A stretch of 64,000 nucleotides of DNA from Lactifluus volemus (Eukaryota > Basidiomycota > Agaricomycetes > Russulales > Russulaceae). Shown one piece after another: positions 21,707 to 34,909 of the stretch. Each line of letters begins with the position of its first letter. Position 1 is the first letter of the stretch. Made by a program: the position numbers and the translations under genes. The stretch lies in NCBI GenBank assembly GCA_022376515.1, contig WTXI01000005.1, forward strand, positions 744,001 through 808,000. Direction: 5' to 3'. Under the pieces are notes generated by a model. That model saw only the letters and a list, made by a program, of their open reading frames with translations. It searched no databases and was not told the origin of the DNA.

Positions 21707-24700
21707 AGTAAATTTCAAGGAGTGGAATTCAAAAATGAAAACGAGAGTGGAGGTTAAAGCCAGCTCAACAGGGAAAATGGCGCTATTGAAAAAGTTCAAT
21801 CAGCCTGTAAAATAGAGAGTTGAGAGGTGAGCAGTCCAACCGTTTGATGAATTTGTGGGGCGGGAACGAAACTGAAGGGATGGAATGGAACACAAACAAT
21901 GGATTGATTCCAGTCATGCCGCCAATCCGCCATCGTTATTGGCACACTTTTGGTCGTCTTTCCGTGTTTGAATCCCGCGCCGCTTGCTGTACTTTTCCCT
22001 GCGTGTTTGGGATGTCGGATGAAAGTAGGAACGAGTGGTGGGGGTGCCTTCAGTTTGACGTCCAACTAGTTCATTCCTCTCTTCGTTCTTCCCCTGAGCA
22101 AATTGAATGCGGCTCTAAACACCCTGAAATTTTGGAATATGCAAGCTCATTTACGCCGCCAATCCAGTGCCGTGAATGAAAGGATCGCATTCATATGACC
22201 TAATACACCGGCCTCCTCTGGCTGCATCATCAATCAGACAATGTAGAGTAAGGCGAATCACTCACGTACCGTATATCACTCTTCCGCCTCCGCCGACTGA
22301 TATCGGGTCCTGAGTATATGACGACTCTGTGAGTTGGTGGATTAGGATCATTTCTGAGACTGAACACAGGTACGTAAGGCAAGCGCCGCGGACCCAATTA
22401 CGGTAAGGAGAGTCACGGTGAACGTGAACGCGGCGCAGCAGTGAAGTACGTTGTCCTGGAATCTGACCATACTGCATAGCTGGCTAGATTCTCCGCGGTG
22501 CGCACGGCAATATTACCACTACGACTCCAGAAATGTTTCATAGTAGGTAATTGCCAACAAAAACGACAGAGGACGGCGCCTCCGCAGCCGATAACGACGG
22601 CCTGCTGGCCTGGAGGCGAGTGCGCAGCCCAACTCAGGCTCCCATCCAGCACTCAACTTGAAAGCTAATCGTTTGCCTACTATAAAGAGTACCTCGCCCA
22701 TCATCCAGTTCCCACGGCGGAAGCCCTTACCCACCAATTACAGTTCCTTCGTCACCTAGGCGTAATTCTACGAGTTTCTGCGCAATGACCCCTACCCTTG
22801 GTTCTGCGAATACGGCATGGCGTGTTCGCTGCGCTGTGACCCTGCTCTCTGCCACGCTACGCCCAACGCCCTGCCTTTGGTAGGTTGTTGTGGCTGCGGT
22901 AATTCCGAGTCAGTCGAAGCCCATTGCCCTACGATTATCATTACTATTTCCAAACGGTACGGATGACCCACTCTCACCCGTGCTGAGTGAGATGAGAGAG
23001 CATGACGAACCACCATACTAAACGATGAGTCGTGCTCGCACAACTTGCTTAAGCTTACAATTGTCTTATGCTCTATATGGTGTATCATCGGGTTTATGTG
23101 CGGAATTAGGCGCTTCGCCAAGGTTGACTCTGTCATGATCATACAGTACGCCGAAACGTCAGAAAGATTGCACTAGGCATTGTACAGTAAGGACAGTTGA
23201 TGCACTGTCCGGCGCTGAGTGCCGCGGAATAGACGCTTGGCGCTCCGAGGAAATTAATTCGCAACGGAATGTGCCAGACAACGTGGACTGGCCATGCTTG
23301 CTGTGACCGGCCAACCGGTAAACCACTTTTGCCGGCTGCTTGCATCCTCGCAACAAAACGTTTGGTTGCCCCACAAATGACACAGGCCAAGAGCGCTGGC
23401 CCCGCACACCAAAACAAGGTTACCCGACGGAGGGTTATCAAGTCTCGGGTGGAGAACGGCGCCAGCAGCGCACTCTATCGGAGTGGAACGGCGATAGCAG
23501 ACGCCTGGTGACAACGCGAACCCCAGAGTTCGACCGAAGCGGGTAGTTCGGCTGTATGAAATCCCTGACGTCCGAGCTGGACGAGATTGATGTCGAGAGA
23601 GGAACATCTATCGAGGGACGCAGAGAGGCATATTTTTCGACAGAAATGGAAGTTAACGATGGATCAGAGATAGAAGCTGCCTATTTCGTCTTCTCTGAGG
23701 CCAACTACTACTCGTTTAACCAGAAACATGGCGGTATGGCCAACGAATTGATATTCAGAGAGCATTTTTGTTCTTCTTTGGCGACATTGGCCCACCGGGC
23801 AACCCGCAAAGGCAACCGAATTCTGGCAACGGGCAGTGGAGACGTCGAGCCGACTCGACTCGTGCGGTGGCACTCCTGCCACATCTGACTAGCACCAATT
23901 GTCAATCTTCAATATGTGCCATCTTGGTAAGACCAATGGCAAAATTCAAGCGCCAACGTCAGCAATGATTCCAACGGCGGTAGATGATGTCGCCAGATCT
24001 ACTCACGGATGAGTCAAATCGGAGGAAGGAGGTCACCTGCCTTAACGTGAAAAAATGTAGTTGTGTAATCAATCTCAATACAGTAGTGGTACAGCGCCCG
24101 AGAGCGCCGGTGAATAAGAAAGCCCAGTTCGCCGAAACAGGCAATTTGATCGAGCGTGTTGAATATGCCAGTGATGCGAGGTTAGAACGCGAGTGGTCCT
24201 GCACCTCCTACGATTCGTCACACCAAAGGCTCTCAAACTGTTACATGTATGTCACCACAGGAGTTTTCGTGAAGCAAGAATTTGTTGGTTTTTATTCTTG
24301 AGAAAATAATAACGCGCGATTGCCTCGGAAATAAATTACCGGGCGACTGTACCGTTCCGGATGAGCGCCGAGCGGCTGTCAAATACTGGCTGTTATACTC
24401 GTGTTCGATGTGCCTTCAGACCGGAATAGGTCATGATCATTGTTGGCTAAATCAATGCCAAGACTCAGATGTCTGTGATGCGGAAGGGTCAAGCATAACT
24501 GTAGTGCGGTTATCATTCAGACTCCGCTAAGCTTCAGGATGACGTCCTTAACTTGGTCCTTTATGTCTACCTTGCAACATCTTCCCTACTCCCCAGCTCG
24601 CTGGACGTCATAAAGGCAGAATCACCTGTAAATGATCACAGAATGTAGTTATTTTCCATCATTGTTTGAAATGCGGAGACCCAAGCGATGATCTATATAC

Positions 24701-26040
24701 ACATGACCAGCAACGCCCCAAATTTAGCTCACCGGGCCCCAAATCAAGTACAGCAACCACGATCGGTCGTGACCGAGTTGACGATCGAGTGGTGTGGGCT
24801 AGTCAACAGCTGCGCAAATATCCAAGAGCACAGCACAATTACCAACCGAGCAGCGAGCAGTGTGCTATCGCATCATTGACTCGTACAAAGGCGCAAGCGC
24901 ATTTTACTTATGGTTTCAAACAGCATTCGCAAACACCTCGGATTACAATTACTGCTGGCTTCAAGCTCCGTAACACAATAATTCTACATCAGAATGATTC
25001 AGTCGACGGAGCTATCGCCACACTCGGAGGACGTCACGGATCATCAATTAAGCAGCCGGGAGTCCGAGTCGGAGACGTCACTACCGTCATTTCGACTCAC
25101 GTGTACGTATGTACCTAGACATACGTTTCTGAGAGTCCATGCCAAGCTCCGTGCGAGAGTGTCGGGCCTGCCGGTCGGTCGGTAACCTTCGAGATTTTTA
25201 CAGAACTTAGGCCATATACATCCTCGATGCAGATGAATACAAGTACATTAACCCAAAAAAGGAGTCGGGATCAATGTGCCACAACTGAAGGGCGTTCCAG
25301 GGGAGAAAGCACTACGGCAAGTTGTTTGATCCAAGCTTCCAGGTGCTGTCAAAGTGAGCAAGCGGGTGCGGACATTCTTTGCAGTGTACCCTACAAGTTG
25401 AGTGACTCAAAGAAAGAAGAATACGCCATGCAGTGACCTCTGGAATGTGGTGTATTCGGTGGGAGCCAGCAGGCCAAAGCAAAGGTCAGTCACGGAAGGC
25501 TATCCTGGACGCTGTGCCAAATCAGAGGAAGTGAACAGACCGGGGCTGTCCACCGGCTGAACAAGGATACGGAATGGGACAGCTCGGCGGATGCCTAGAA
25601 CGAACTCGTGGAAGTGGCACTTGAACGTTGGTAGCCTATCTAGGGCCCCAAAATTAAGGTGGTGCAAAACTTAAGTGCGATTATGAGGCTGTGCTGGAGC
25701 ATGGGAGTGGCGTAGCTTGGTGGCCCTTACAAAAGGCTGTAAGGTGAAAGCGGTTGGGGTGGGATGCCGAGCTATCCCGGGCGAAATACAACAAAAAATG
25801 GAGGTAATGGGAAAGCCTGAAAGAAAAGACAAGAGGACTAAAAGGTTAGTCAGGTCAGTCGAGGAATAGACAGGTTTGAATCACGAGGAGGAACGCCACT
25901 ATCAAAAGCAAGGGGTCCATGAGACCGGTCCCGAAGCGGAGGTCACAAAAAGTGGTAAGCGGTGGTCGCTACGGCATCGGATGGAAACTCCCCGATTCGA
26001 TCGCGGGGTTATTGCATTACTGTGACAAGTAACAGAGTGT
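21707..26040. other. 4.3-kb region with no convincing gene
   Basis: Open frames are short and overlapping, and none shows conserved motifs. The only protein-like signal is on the minus strand at 22210-22480: a hydrophobic stretch (AAFTFTVTLLTVIGSAALA) followed in a shifted frame by SLRNDPNPPTHRVVIYSG, perhaps the end of a lost membrane-protein gene. At 25440-25960 the base composition becomes purine-rich on the plus strand without any reading frame. No LTR, terminal repeat or tRNA could be supported. Confidence 0.5.
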
Positions 26041-26621
26041 GACTAGTGTTCGTTGACTCCACCGTATCGCCTACTTGAGAAGGGGGGTTTCCCAAGTCAC
26101 TCTGTACGCCCCCTATAAACTTAACCCCCCCTCCTTCACACCCCTGGTCCCGTGTCTCACCCCCCAGTGCATCTCTTGACTCCTCACTCCACTTTTTATT
26201 CCACCCGTTGACTCCTCCTTACTCTTGTTGCATTTCATCCTTCGGCCCTCACTGAACCTCACACACAAATCAACTCTCAGCGTGGATACCCAGCCTCTCT
26301 GATAGGGCTGGAAATCCTCACTGATCCTTCCGTGGTCAAAATGTTCCGTGTATCGTCAATCCGACTCGTCCTTTCGCCCGCCAAAAGCTTCTCTGTCATC
26401 GCTTCCTTTCTGGTTCTATCCCCTCTAACAACAGCTATATCACTCCTGCAACCTATGCTAGCGCCTTTTAAATAAGTTACTCCTGCTGCTCGTTTTTTTT
26501 TCTTTCTCTGCGTGTCGGCTTCCTACCTCCTACCACCACCACTCATAAATGCAAGTTGTCTCTTATTCGCTTGCCCATCGTGGGTCGAGTGCTTCTCGCT
26601 CTCGGGCTCGATGGCAGCCCT
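26041..26621 (+). promoter_or_regulatory. promoter and pyrimidine-rich leader of the PCL-like cyclin
   Basis: TTGACTCC, containing the TGACTC core bound by Gcn4/Cpc1-type bZIP factors, occurs three times, with TGACTC at 26054-26059, 26177-26182 and 26209-26214. Long CT-rich tracts (26100-26300 and around 26480-26520) are typical of fungal core promoters and transcription start regions. The start codon was placed at 26622. Confidence 0.45.
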
Positions 26622-28352
26622 ATGCCTCCATCCAACATCATCAATACGAACGCCATCGAGTGCTTATTTGCATACCCCTGCATCTCTGTATCAACACCCG
26701 CTCCACCTCTCCACAACTCAGTCAACGAACCAGATCTCACAAAGTCCCTCCCCCTCTCTCGAACAACCTGTCTCACCCTGTCGCAACCCTCGAAGGATAT
26801 TCGCGAAGTACATAAACATAAGTATGTCACTAGTCTCGTCGGTGAGTGAACGTGCGCCATTTACCCGCTTCCTGGCCCCTGCGCCTATTTTGGAGTCTTC
26901 ACTTTGCTTAGGCGCACATTTTTATCTTCTACAGACGCTGCTGTCAAATCTCTCTGCGAAATATGGAATCCCTATGATATTCCCGCAGTATTTCTGACCA
27001 AGTCTTGTTCGACGACACTGTCAACTTCAACGCATAATATCCTTCCCCTTAATGGTCCCTCTAATTCAAGTATTTTCACTGGATACACGCAACAACTCCC
27101 CTCACCGCCAATCACTCCTCCATATCTACCGAGTACTTCCTCGCCTCCCGTTGCCACGGTGCCCCGTGGTGTCTCTCGCGCCATGACACACATTGACCTT
27201 TCTTCTGCCGAGCAGGTGCGGGGCAATCCTGCGCCTCTAAAGAACTTCGTGCACGAGGTTTTGCGACGTTCGCGAACCTCATGCAGTGTGCTTCAAACGG
27301 CCCTCTGTTATATCGAAGCCCTCCGCTTGAAAATCCCCGAACTCGTTCACCAAGAACGAACAGGGGAAGGGATTCGTGGCGAGGTAGATCACGGCGCCCG
27401 TGTTCTATTTTCGGATGATCCCGACTTACACGATACTCCGAAAGAGGTTGATATTGACGAAATCATCAATCCCGTGCACTATGCTGCTCCGGAGAGCCAC
27501 CTCAGCGACGATACGCCGCCAACAGTACGCATGTCCGATGACCATTCGCTCGCAATGCCCGATATCTCGACGCAAAGTGAAGTCGAAAAGAAATTGCGCT
27601 CGCCCTCCGAAGATCTCCCCGCTCTTCCGCCCCTCCCGTCACCGCTATTGTGCCCCCGCCGGACTTTCCTGGCATCCTTGATCTTGGCATCTAAGTTCAT
27701 GCAAGATAAGTGCTACTCGAATCGTGCATGGGCCAAGCTTGCAGGTCTCCCGGCAAGGGAGATCGGTCGATGCGAGCGCGCTCTCGGAGAAGCGCTTGAA
27801 TGGAGACTTTGGGTAGGCAAGATGCCGGTGCAACGCGTGCTGCCGCGCAGTCACAGCGCAGGCGAACTGTTCGGTGCCCCTGCCAGCTATGGGAGTCATG
27901 CTTCCATGGACGCTTTCCCTCCTGCCGCCACTGCAGTGCGGCGCAGCAGCACGCTTCCTTCAACCTTGTCGTTATCGACAGTGGCATCTCAAACGGTCAA
28001 CACTCATGCTATCTCCATACCCACAAGAATGCAAGGTTCATGGATGCCGACTCCTGATACTACTGGATTTGAATACTCGCCGACGCCGACATTGAGTGCT
28101 TCTCCAGCCACGACGGATGCCTCTTCCGACAGCCTCAATGAGGAGCGGACCGTTCAGATGAATTTCATCGATCACGTTTCGAATCTTGATAACTTGAAAG
28201 AAACTAACCCGAGTGTCGTGCCGGCACTTGCGTATGCTTACGCGGGTGAGGGCGGGATCTCTCGTGGGTGGAACGGATTTGCATGGAATGCAGCGGGGAC
28301 TGGCTCTGGCTGGGTCCACGGTGATGCCGATTCGCTACTCGTACAATACTGA
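26622..28352 (+). CDS. PCL/Pho80-type cyclin
   Basis: Two exons (26622-26841, 26935-28352) give 545 residues. The 93-nt intron has a GTGAGT donor and phase-1 joining that yields VTSLV-DAAVKSLCEIW. The cyclin box is split by an acidic/Pro-rich insert. The first half is NFVHEVLRRSRTSCSVLQTA and CYIEALRLKIPELV. The second half is PRRTFLASLILASKFMQDKC, SNRAWAKLAGLPAREIGRCE and ALGEALEWRLWVG. The L-K-F/L-A-S-K-F-x-x-D and N-R-x-W pattern is that of Pcl/Pho80 cyclins, which pair with Pho85/Cdk5-like kinases to control nutrient and stress transcription factors and polarity. The C-terminal ~180 residues are Ser/Thr/Pro-rich and probably a disordered regulatory tail. No frame break was seen. Which Pcl subfamily it belongs to cannot be decided from motifs. 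Confidence 0.85.
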
Positions 28353-29336
28353 CCGTTTTTTCTTTTCTTCCCGAGTATCTATTCGCTCTTGGCCCCCGGT
28401 TGACTGGTATCTATTTCCTCTTTCTGTTCCTTATTGTGTTTGGCGTGCGTTCGCGCTTGTATCCTTGTACAATACATCTATAGAGAAGCGACTTGCGCGG
28501 TTCATTGGGAGGGTTTCTATATGGCGGACACTTTTGCGGCTTGTTCACCTTACTGTCTTTATTCTCACATTCATGTGTCATCAATGCCATACATGCGATT
28601 TGATGTACCTTTTGGAGTTTTCTCTTCTTTTGGTGGACCGACTTTGTGTATTCGTGGTGAATGACAGTAGCGCTTCCCCGCGGGTGACTTTGGCGCAATC
28701 TAATATCCCCGTCACAGTAGCACCCTAAGGAGAGAGAAGGCCGAAGAGGGTCACCTGTATGAACGAATATGGATAGCAGCGCTGTTGAATTACGGCTTTG
28801 TACGGCTAAAACAAATCGTTGATAACTCTGTGATGATGGTGGTGATCTTTTCACATAGCCACGCTGTAGCCATAAAGCCGCACGCACGGTCGTTCCCTCG
28901 TTACGTGAATAGTCGACTTCTCAGACTAACTTGTTTATCTATCATGGTGATACTGCGATCCCGGTCTCCAAGGGATCTGGAGAACGCATACGCTAATATG
29001 TACGTACTAGTTGTGGCCATGGCCGAGTCATTCGGAGATACTTCGGGATTCTGTGCACATCATTGGTATTGTCATTTCCCTCTACCGGTACGAGAGGTTT
29101 GTATTAACCGAGGTGGCTTGATATGGCTTGATGAAAGACGGCCTTGGATACAAAGCCACTAACTAGTGCCAGTACAGTAAATTTAATTGATGGGGTGCCG
29201 TGTCCGAAAGGGGCAGGTGAGGTGTACGCTTCGTTTAGATTTTCTTCCCGCAAAGGGACGACGACCAACTCGTCTTTTTCTCCACTCGTCTTTCGGATTG
29301 AGTCCACTCTTTTCGAATTGTATTCGAAATTTGTGG
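28353..29336. other. intergenic, no feature seen
   Basis: Contains the 3' region of the cyclin gene and the promoter of the BZW gene. No conserved frame or repeat was recognised. Confidence 0.5.
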
Positions 29337-31060
29337 ATGTCTCTGCAACAACAACAATCCGCTGCCAAGCCTTCGCTCCAGGGCGTAAGAATTAAAGCAA
29401 GAAAAGGTGCAGTCAAGGCCCAGGCGAAACACGAGCCTACAGGTACGAACCCCCCCGCGCCCGCCCGCTTACTTTTTACTCCTTAAGCGCATACACCCTA
29501 AACTTTACTGTAGTTTTCAGAGATCAACTGTACAAACACCTGGAAGCTATTCCCCAGGGGGATTACGACGCAGTTACCAACAAGCTTATCCAAGCCGGAT
29601 CTACCCTAGAATTTCTCAAATATGCAGACGCCCTGTTCGACATCCTCATCGTCGGGGGCCTTCTCCAACCTGGCGGCTTGTATCTCGATGCAGAAGGACC
29701 CACCTCTCCCTTCTCTCTTTCCAGATCAATGTCTCCGCTGAACCTGAAGAGTTAAAGAAGTTTGTCGAGGTTCTCAACAAGTTGATCAGGAGGTGAGTTT
29801 TGATCATCTATGCTTGCAGGGAATCCTGGGTTGCTTATAACAAAATGATGCAAGATACAAATACCTCCAGAAACCCCTCGAGGATAATTCTCTCCCAACC
29901 CTACTGCAATATGTCAACAAGTGGTCACCAGAACTGAGAGACAGATTTGCCACTACTATCGGTCTCATTTTCGCGCAGGGCCTTGCAAGCGCAGCATGTC
30001 TGCAGAGTCTGACAAAGGACCACCTCGTGAAAAATGGTACCTCCTCCCCCTCTCGACTCGGTTCTTCCTAACGATCCTCCTTGTTCACTCTGATGCTTGT
30101 TCCTGTAGACCTAGCGGTGAACGTCCTAACAGGGATCCTACGATCCTATCTCGCCGAGACGACCATGGATCATGTCGCCGGCGCGCTCAAGAAGGGCGGA
30201 TCAAGGACCTACTCACCTTCTTCCCCCCAAACCGGCGCTCGGACCCGATCATCGACACGCACTTCCGTGGCGCGGGCCTCCCGCAGGTCGCGGATTGGTG
30301 GACACGCAAGCAGAACGCGATCATCAAGGAAGACATCACCAAGACGATCAAGGAGGCCTTCGAACGCGAGGACCAACCCTCCGATGTGCGTGTCCACTTC
30401 TCTTCCAGTGGTGGTGGTGGTGGTGGTGGTTGTCGCGTTTTATGCTGATGTGGGATAAACAGGTCGTCACTGCGGTACGCAGTGTTGTGGAGGAACGCCC
30501 GCTCCCCGAGTCTGAGCTCGTTGCGAGCCTCTGGCAAGGCCTTTTGGCTCAAGTCGACTGGAGCGCACGCCCGGACCAAATCGAGGGCCTTGCCCTGCGC
30601 GAAGTCTCGGTATTTTTACTTTCTCACTTCTTGTCGTGTTCCGTAGCTAACGATGTGTTTTTTCCCCCACCCTAGCGCTTTGCACCCATCATTGAGCCAT
30701 TTTGCACGGGTCCCAAGACTGAGGTTGCGCTCATCAATACTGTGCAATTGTACTGCTACGAAGATACGCGAATCATGAAAGCCTTCCCACAGATCTTGAA
30801 GGTTCGTTTCTGCTTATTGATGCAGGCATTTACCGGACACCAGAACATGCCTTTGCTTTACAGGTCTTGTACAATAAGGACTGCGTGTCTGATCAGGCGA
30901 TCATTTATTGGCACCAGAAGGGTTCCAAGCCGCAAGGTCGCCAGCACTTCATAAAGGCGACCGAGGGCCTGGTGAAGGTATTTTTATTGTCCATGCACCA
31001 GTGTCCTTTCTGACGCTCGGCTAGTTTCTGCAGGAACAGGAAGATAGCGAGGAGGAGTAA
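29337..31060 (+). CDS. eIF5-mimic protein (BZW/5MP, W2 domain), frameshifted
   Basis: 5MP/BZW proteins contain a C-terminal W2 domain like eIF5, bind eIF2 and restrain start-codon selection. The reading starts MSLQQQQSAAKPSLQG (ATG 29337). The first intron follows HEPT (donor at 29443). Conserved blocks are FRDQLYKHLEAIPQGDYDAV, LEFLKYADALFDILIVGGLL, KKFVEVLNKLIRRYKYLQKP, PTLLQYVNKWSPELRDRFA and RSYLAETTMDHVAGALKKG. The W2 part (LPESELVASLWQGLLAQVDW, INTVQLYCYEDTRIMKAFPQ, YNKDCVSDQAIIYWHQKGSK) ends in the acidic FLQEQEDSEEE. One T seems missing at 29718-29720 (SPFSL to QINVSAEPEELKK) and one G at 30198-30199 (KKGG to IKDLLTFFPPN). The intron at about 30388-30462 contains a (GGT)n tract. A conserved single-copy gene like this is unlikely to be truly dead. 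Confidence 0.93.
30408..30432 (+). repeat. (GGT)n microsatellite inside a BZW intron
   Basis: About eight consecutive GGT triplets lie between the donor GTGCGT and the acceptor AAACAG of one intron; they do not enter the protein. Confidence 0.85.
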
Positions 31061-31931
31061 GCGAAGTAATAATGACAGCAAAAGGTGTATTGTTACGTCT
31101 CGTGTTGTTGTTGTTGTTGTCACAGATCGGTTCCTCAGCTTGTACTTGATAGAAGAAGCGGCTGGAACGCGGTACTACTCAGTGTATCGCCACCAATCGA
31201 TGAAAAAACAAGAGACAAAAGAAAAAGGGCTTAGTGCACAGGCCGTCGGTGTCTAATCGATCACTTATTTGTTTTGTCACAGTCCCATCGTACGTCCGAT
31301 TCCTCGGAGATGACACACATCCAACCCAACCAACTCATGGGTCAAAACGTTTCAGCAAAACAGATGGGATTTTTAAAAAAGAACGAGTCATCGAATGAAT
31401 CACGCGATCACGTTGAATATCGGAGCCGAGCCAAAAATGACTCGTTCTTTCGCACGACTCATATGATCGCATGGCTTTTGAGTTCCGAATGGCACATGGT
31501 CGTTGGAGACCATCACACTCTCACGGATCATATCGTCAAATCAAAATTATATTTTTCGAGTCGAAAGAGGAAACAAAAAATCAATATTTTCTTTAAGGCT
31601 AAGGATAACCTATTGGGAAACGTATGCAAGGAAGAATGGGGGAGGACGAGCCAGCCGTTAAGGTGTTTTTTTTTTTACAAAACATTTCATTTTCAGAGAA
31701 GAAAGGCCAAAGAGATCACGAGGCAAAGTAATAGTAACGTTAGCGGAAAGATAATCAAGCTTGAGGAAGCAGGGTTTTGGTTTTGAGTAGCAACCCAAAT
31801 AGCGGAAGGGACACTTTTTACTAACCAACTCTCCCCCTTCGGGCACCCCACATGCCTCCGAGTTTGTGGGACAGTTACAAAGAAAAAAGAAAAAAAAAAA
31901 AGTTGGATACAAGAAACGAAGACGGGTGACT
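31061..31931. other. intergenic, AT-richer, no feature seen
   Basis: Lies between two convergent genes. Poly-A/T tracts are present (near 31665 and 31880). No conserved frame was found. Confidence 0.5.
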
Positions 31932-34909
31932 TCACCACGCCTCAGGCATGGGAGCAAATTCTCCTGGCCAACCGGTACCACGGCTCAGGTTCATGAATAT
32001 TCCGTCCGAACCGTTGACAGGTAACCCGAGGTCCGTCAAGCTCTGTTCCTGTAGCCAGACGGGGATGTCGGCGGGGTGCAGGGCGGGTGGAGCGGGGGCA
32101 CCTTGCGGGAAATGAAGTCCGAGCTCTTCCATCGTAAGCGGTGATTGCTGGGCACCATTGGCTGTTGTGGCGCGTGCGGGTCAGCGAAGGGCTGGCCCTG
32201 CGGTTGGCCGCCCAGTACCATCGCATCTCCCGGGCCACCCGGATGCGTGAGGCCCATCTTGCGCCGCAGATTGGCGAGCATGACGCGCAATGTCAGGGCA
32301 TATCTGGTATAGGTCATTTTAAGCCATTGAGAATAGCATCAAGCGCTCAGAAAGACGTGCCGTTCTGCTGCAACTTCGGACAGCAATTGGGCGAGTTGCT
32401 CCACTTGTCCGGTAATGCTATTGAGATCGAGCTCGCCGGGGAAAAGGTTTGCCATCTTTAACAGGAATAAACCCGAGAACGCTGCCGTGACGAGGCTATC
32501 GTGCACTGCGTAACGGAGAGCTGCACGATAGTCCTGAGAGCCAAGAAAGATGGCAAGACAATTCGCGGCTGCGTCCTTGGCTTGGAATGCGAGTTCGCGT
32601 TGTTCAAATGGCATTTTATCCCAAGACACGCCACGAAGGGCGACGCAGACGAGCCACAGCTTAGCGTAATGTAGTTCGCCAGCGAGTATTTTGACGAGCA
32701 GCGAGTCTCGTCCATCGATTGTCCTGCTGTTCAATAGTATCAAAGGAACCAGATGAGGAAGAGATGGAAGACGAACTATGCAATTCGTCACAATCGCGCC
32801 ACCATTTGTCAAGAGCCTCGCTTGCCCGACGAATGAATGCTAATGTGTTGTGATTGACTTGTCCGTTCATAGACGTTAATGTCTCATAGATTTGGGCTTG
32901 AAGAAAAAAACGAATTAGCGCTTCAACCAAGGGTCTAAGGGCTTTTCTTACTCTTCTGAGCGATAAGTTCAACGAGAGAGACGAGCCGAACATCAGTCCC
33001 AGAGGCCAGTGGATGGCCCAGTAGGACACGGCAATGCCGTATGGAACTCTCGTCCCTCAGCACAATCGGTCTACCGGTCCCAAGACTCATCCTGTGTGTG
33101 TTGGAGATCATCAGCACAATGCACAGCTCGAGTGAAACGCAAAAACTTACTGATGGTCGAACCAGTAAAGGCACAACCAGATGCGCGAAGAGACGACGAG
33201 ATCACGCTCTTCTTCCTCATTGCGTTTCTTGCCACTGCTATCTGCGAGCTTTTCAAGAGCACGATGTAGGCCTAGGTCGAGAGCCATGCGCATCGCGTGG
33301 CCACTTGGAAGCCAGCCGTTTGTGCTCCAAGCTGCTAGAAGTAGCATCCCTATATGCGAGACAGACGCCTCCAGTAAACACCTCCTGATGTCACAGATGA
33401 AGGCCTACCTTGCACCGCCTCCTTGCGTACAACGGGCCCAAAAAGGGAAGAGCGGGCAATGCCCTGAGCTTCTTCGAGCGCCTTGTAGAACGATGGAGAT
33501 GGCGGATTATTTCCGCTCTTGATTTTTCCAGCCACGGCAAGGATGGCATCAAACGTCCAAGGAGAACGTTCCATCAAGCCATCATAGGAGTCATAGGCTA
33601 CATCAAAGATGGGAATAAAAAGGTGGCAGCCCGAGAAGAAACTAGATAGCATTGAGAGGTAAGTTAAAATAGTAGGAATATCAGCTCACATGTGGAAGAG
33701 TTCCTTGGCCTCAACCTCAGAAACCAGTCCCTGTGAAGGGAGTTGAGTCTGCAGAAGTGACAACGATCCAGCATGACACACCTTTTCTACTACGTGAGGA
33801 AAGGCATTGCGAGGGATCGGCTCGGTCCTCTTCCGCTTCTTGACGCTGTGATACAGTTAGATCTTTGACTAAAAGTAAGTGTGATATGACGCAAACCGGG
33901 ATGCAGAAAATGACGGGGCTGCTGCAGCTTCTGCGGCTGCATTAGCAAGCCCTTGCAGGGCTTCAATAGGTGCATTGATGGTAGAGCGAGGAAGAGTCTC
34001 TTCAGATTCATCCTCTGAAGAAGCAGCGGTACTGGGGACAATTCCATAGGTAGCATACTTGTGAGGCTAGGTACACGTGAGCGTGGGCCAAAATCATGAA
34101 CGCTGACCAACCGGTGGAGCGAAGCCAGGAAGCGGAGGGAAAGTTCTCTGCGCAGGGGGACGTTGATCTTGCATAAGGGCAGGATCGTATTGGGGATCGA
34201 GGCCAGTACGAGTTCCAGACACGTTTGTGACATATCCTGGACCCTCACGCATAGTCTGAGGGTACATGGGAGGACCAGGAGGAATGACGCCAGGAGGGCC
34301 GGGTTGAGTGACGGCAGCGAGAATACGGTCCAAAGAGGTTTGAAGGCCGATCATTTGGCTTTGCATGACCTTTGTAGGGCTTTAAAAAGAGAGGGGTAAC
34401 TAGTGAGGGTTAATACATACTACATACTGGCCTTCGAGACGAGAGAGACGTCTATGAGATGGGAAGAAAAAGAAGTGTGAGAAAGAAAAGGGGACGACAG
34501 GGGGACGTAATACGAACTCGACACTGGCTGTAGAGAGCAACTGGCCGTTTTTCTTCTCTGGTTTTTCAAAGATGCAAGGCTGACCGCTCAATTGACAGCG
34601 ACGACAAGGGGCCTGTTATTCATTCCGGGCCGGGGCGGTAGAGACGGGCCAGCAGGCGCGGTGAGCGGGACGGGGGTGGTCGGCGCGGACGGATAAATTA
34701 CTGACCTCTCCTTCACATCTGTTCTTTCCTTTACGACAGGCGGTACAAGCACGGGCACCGCGCTTTGGGATGTGGCTGGAAGTTCCACCCGAACCCGTTG
34801 GCGATTCGTCCATCAAAGTTTGGGGGAATTGTTGATTTGCTGGTGCTCTACGTCTTTTCGAAGGGACAATTGGACTTGTTATGGTTGAATTTGAAGGGGA
34901 CAAGGACAT
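31932..34909 (-). CDS. fungal-specific Zn(II)2Cys6 transcription factor, one frameshift
   Basis: The start is MSLSPSNSTITS (ATG 34909). The binuclear zinc cluster is CTACRKGKNRC, then EGEAP, then CRRCQLSGQPC, split by an intron after EGE; it has the C-x2-C-x6-C-x5-C-x2-C-x6-C spacing. A coiled linker (RRLSRLEGQ, MIGLQTSLDRILAAV), a Pro-rich part and a basic stretch (KKRKRTEPIPRN) precede the fungal transcription-factor middle domain. That domain contains FSGCHLFIPIFDVAYDSYD, AWSTNGWLPSGHAMRMALDL, ERDLVVSSRIWLCLYWFDHQ and SLGTGRPIVLRDE. The C-terminus ends FAPMPEAW. It probably acts in the nucleus as a dimeric DNA-binding regulator; its targets are unknown. Near 32158-32163 one base is missing between DPHAPQQP and NGAQQSPLTMEELGLHF. 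The neighbours give no pathway clue. Confidence 0.88.

Noticed and set aside
23139..23607. Overlapping minus-strand frames of about 100 codons
   Set aside because: Three overlapping frames are equally open, with no motif and no splice signals linking them.
25690..25910. A-box-like (TGGCGTAGCTTGG) and B-box-like (GGTTTGAATC) elements suggesting a tRNA or SINE
   Set aside because: They are about 175 bp apart and no cloverleaf can be formed; too far for a tRNA gene.
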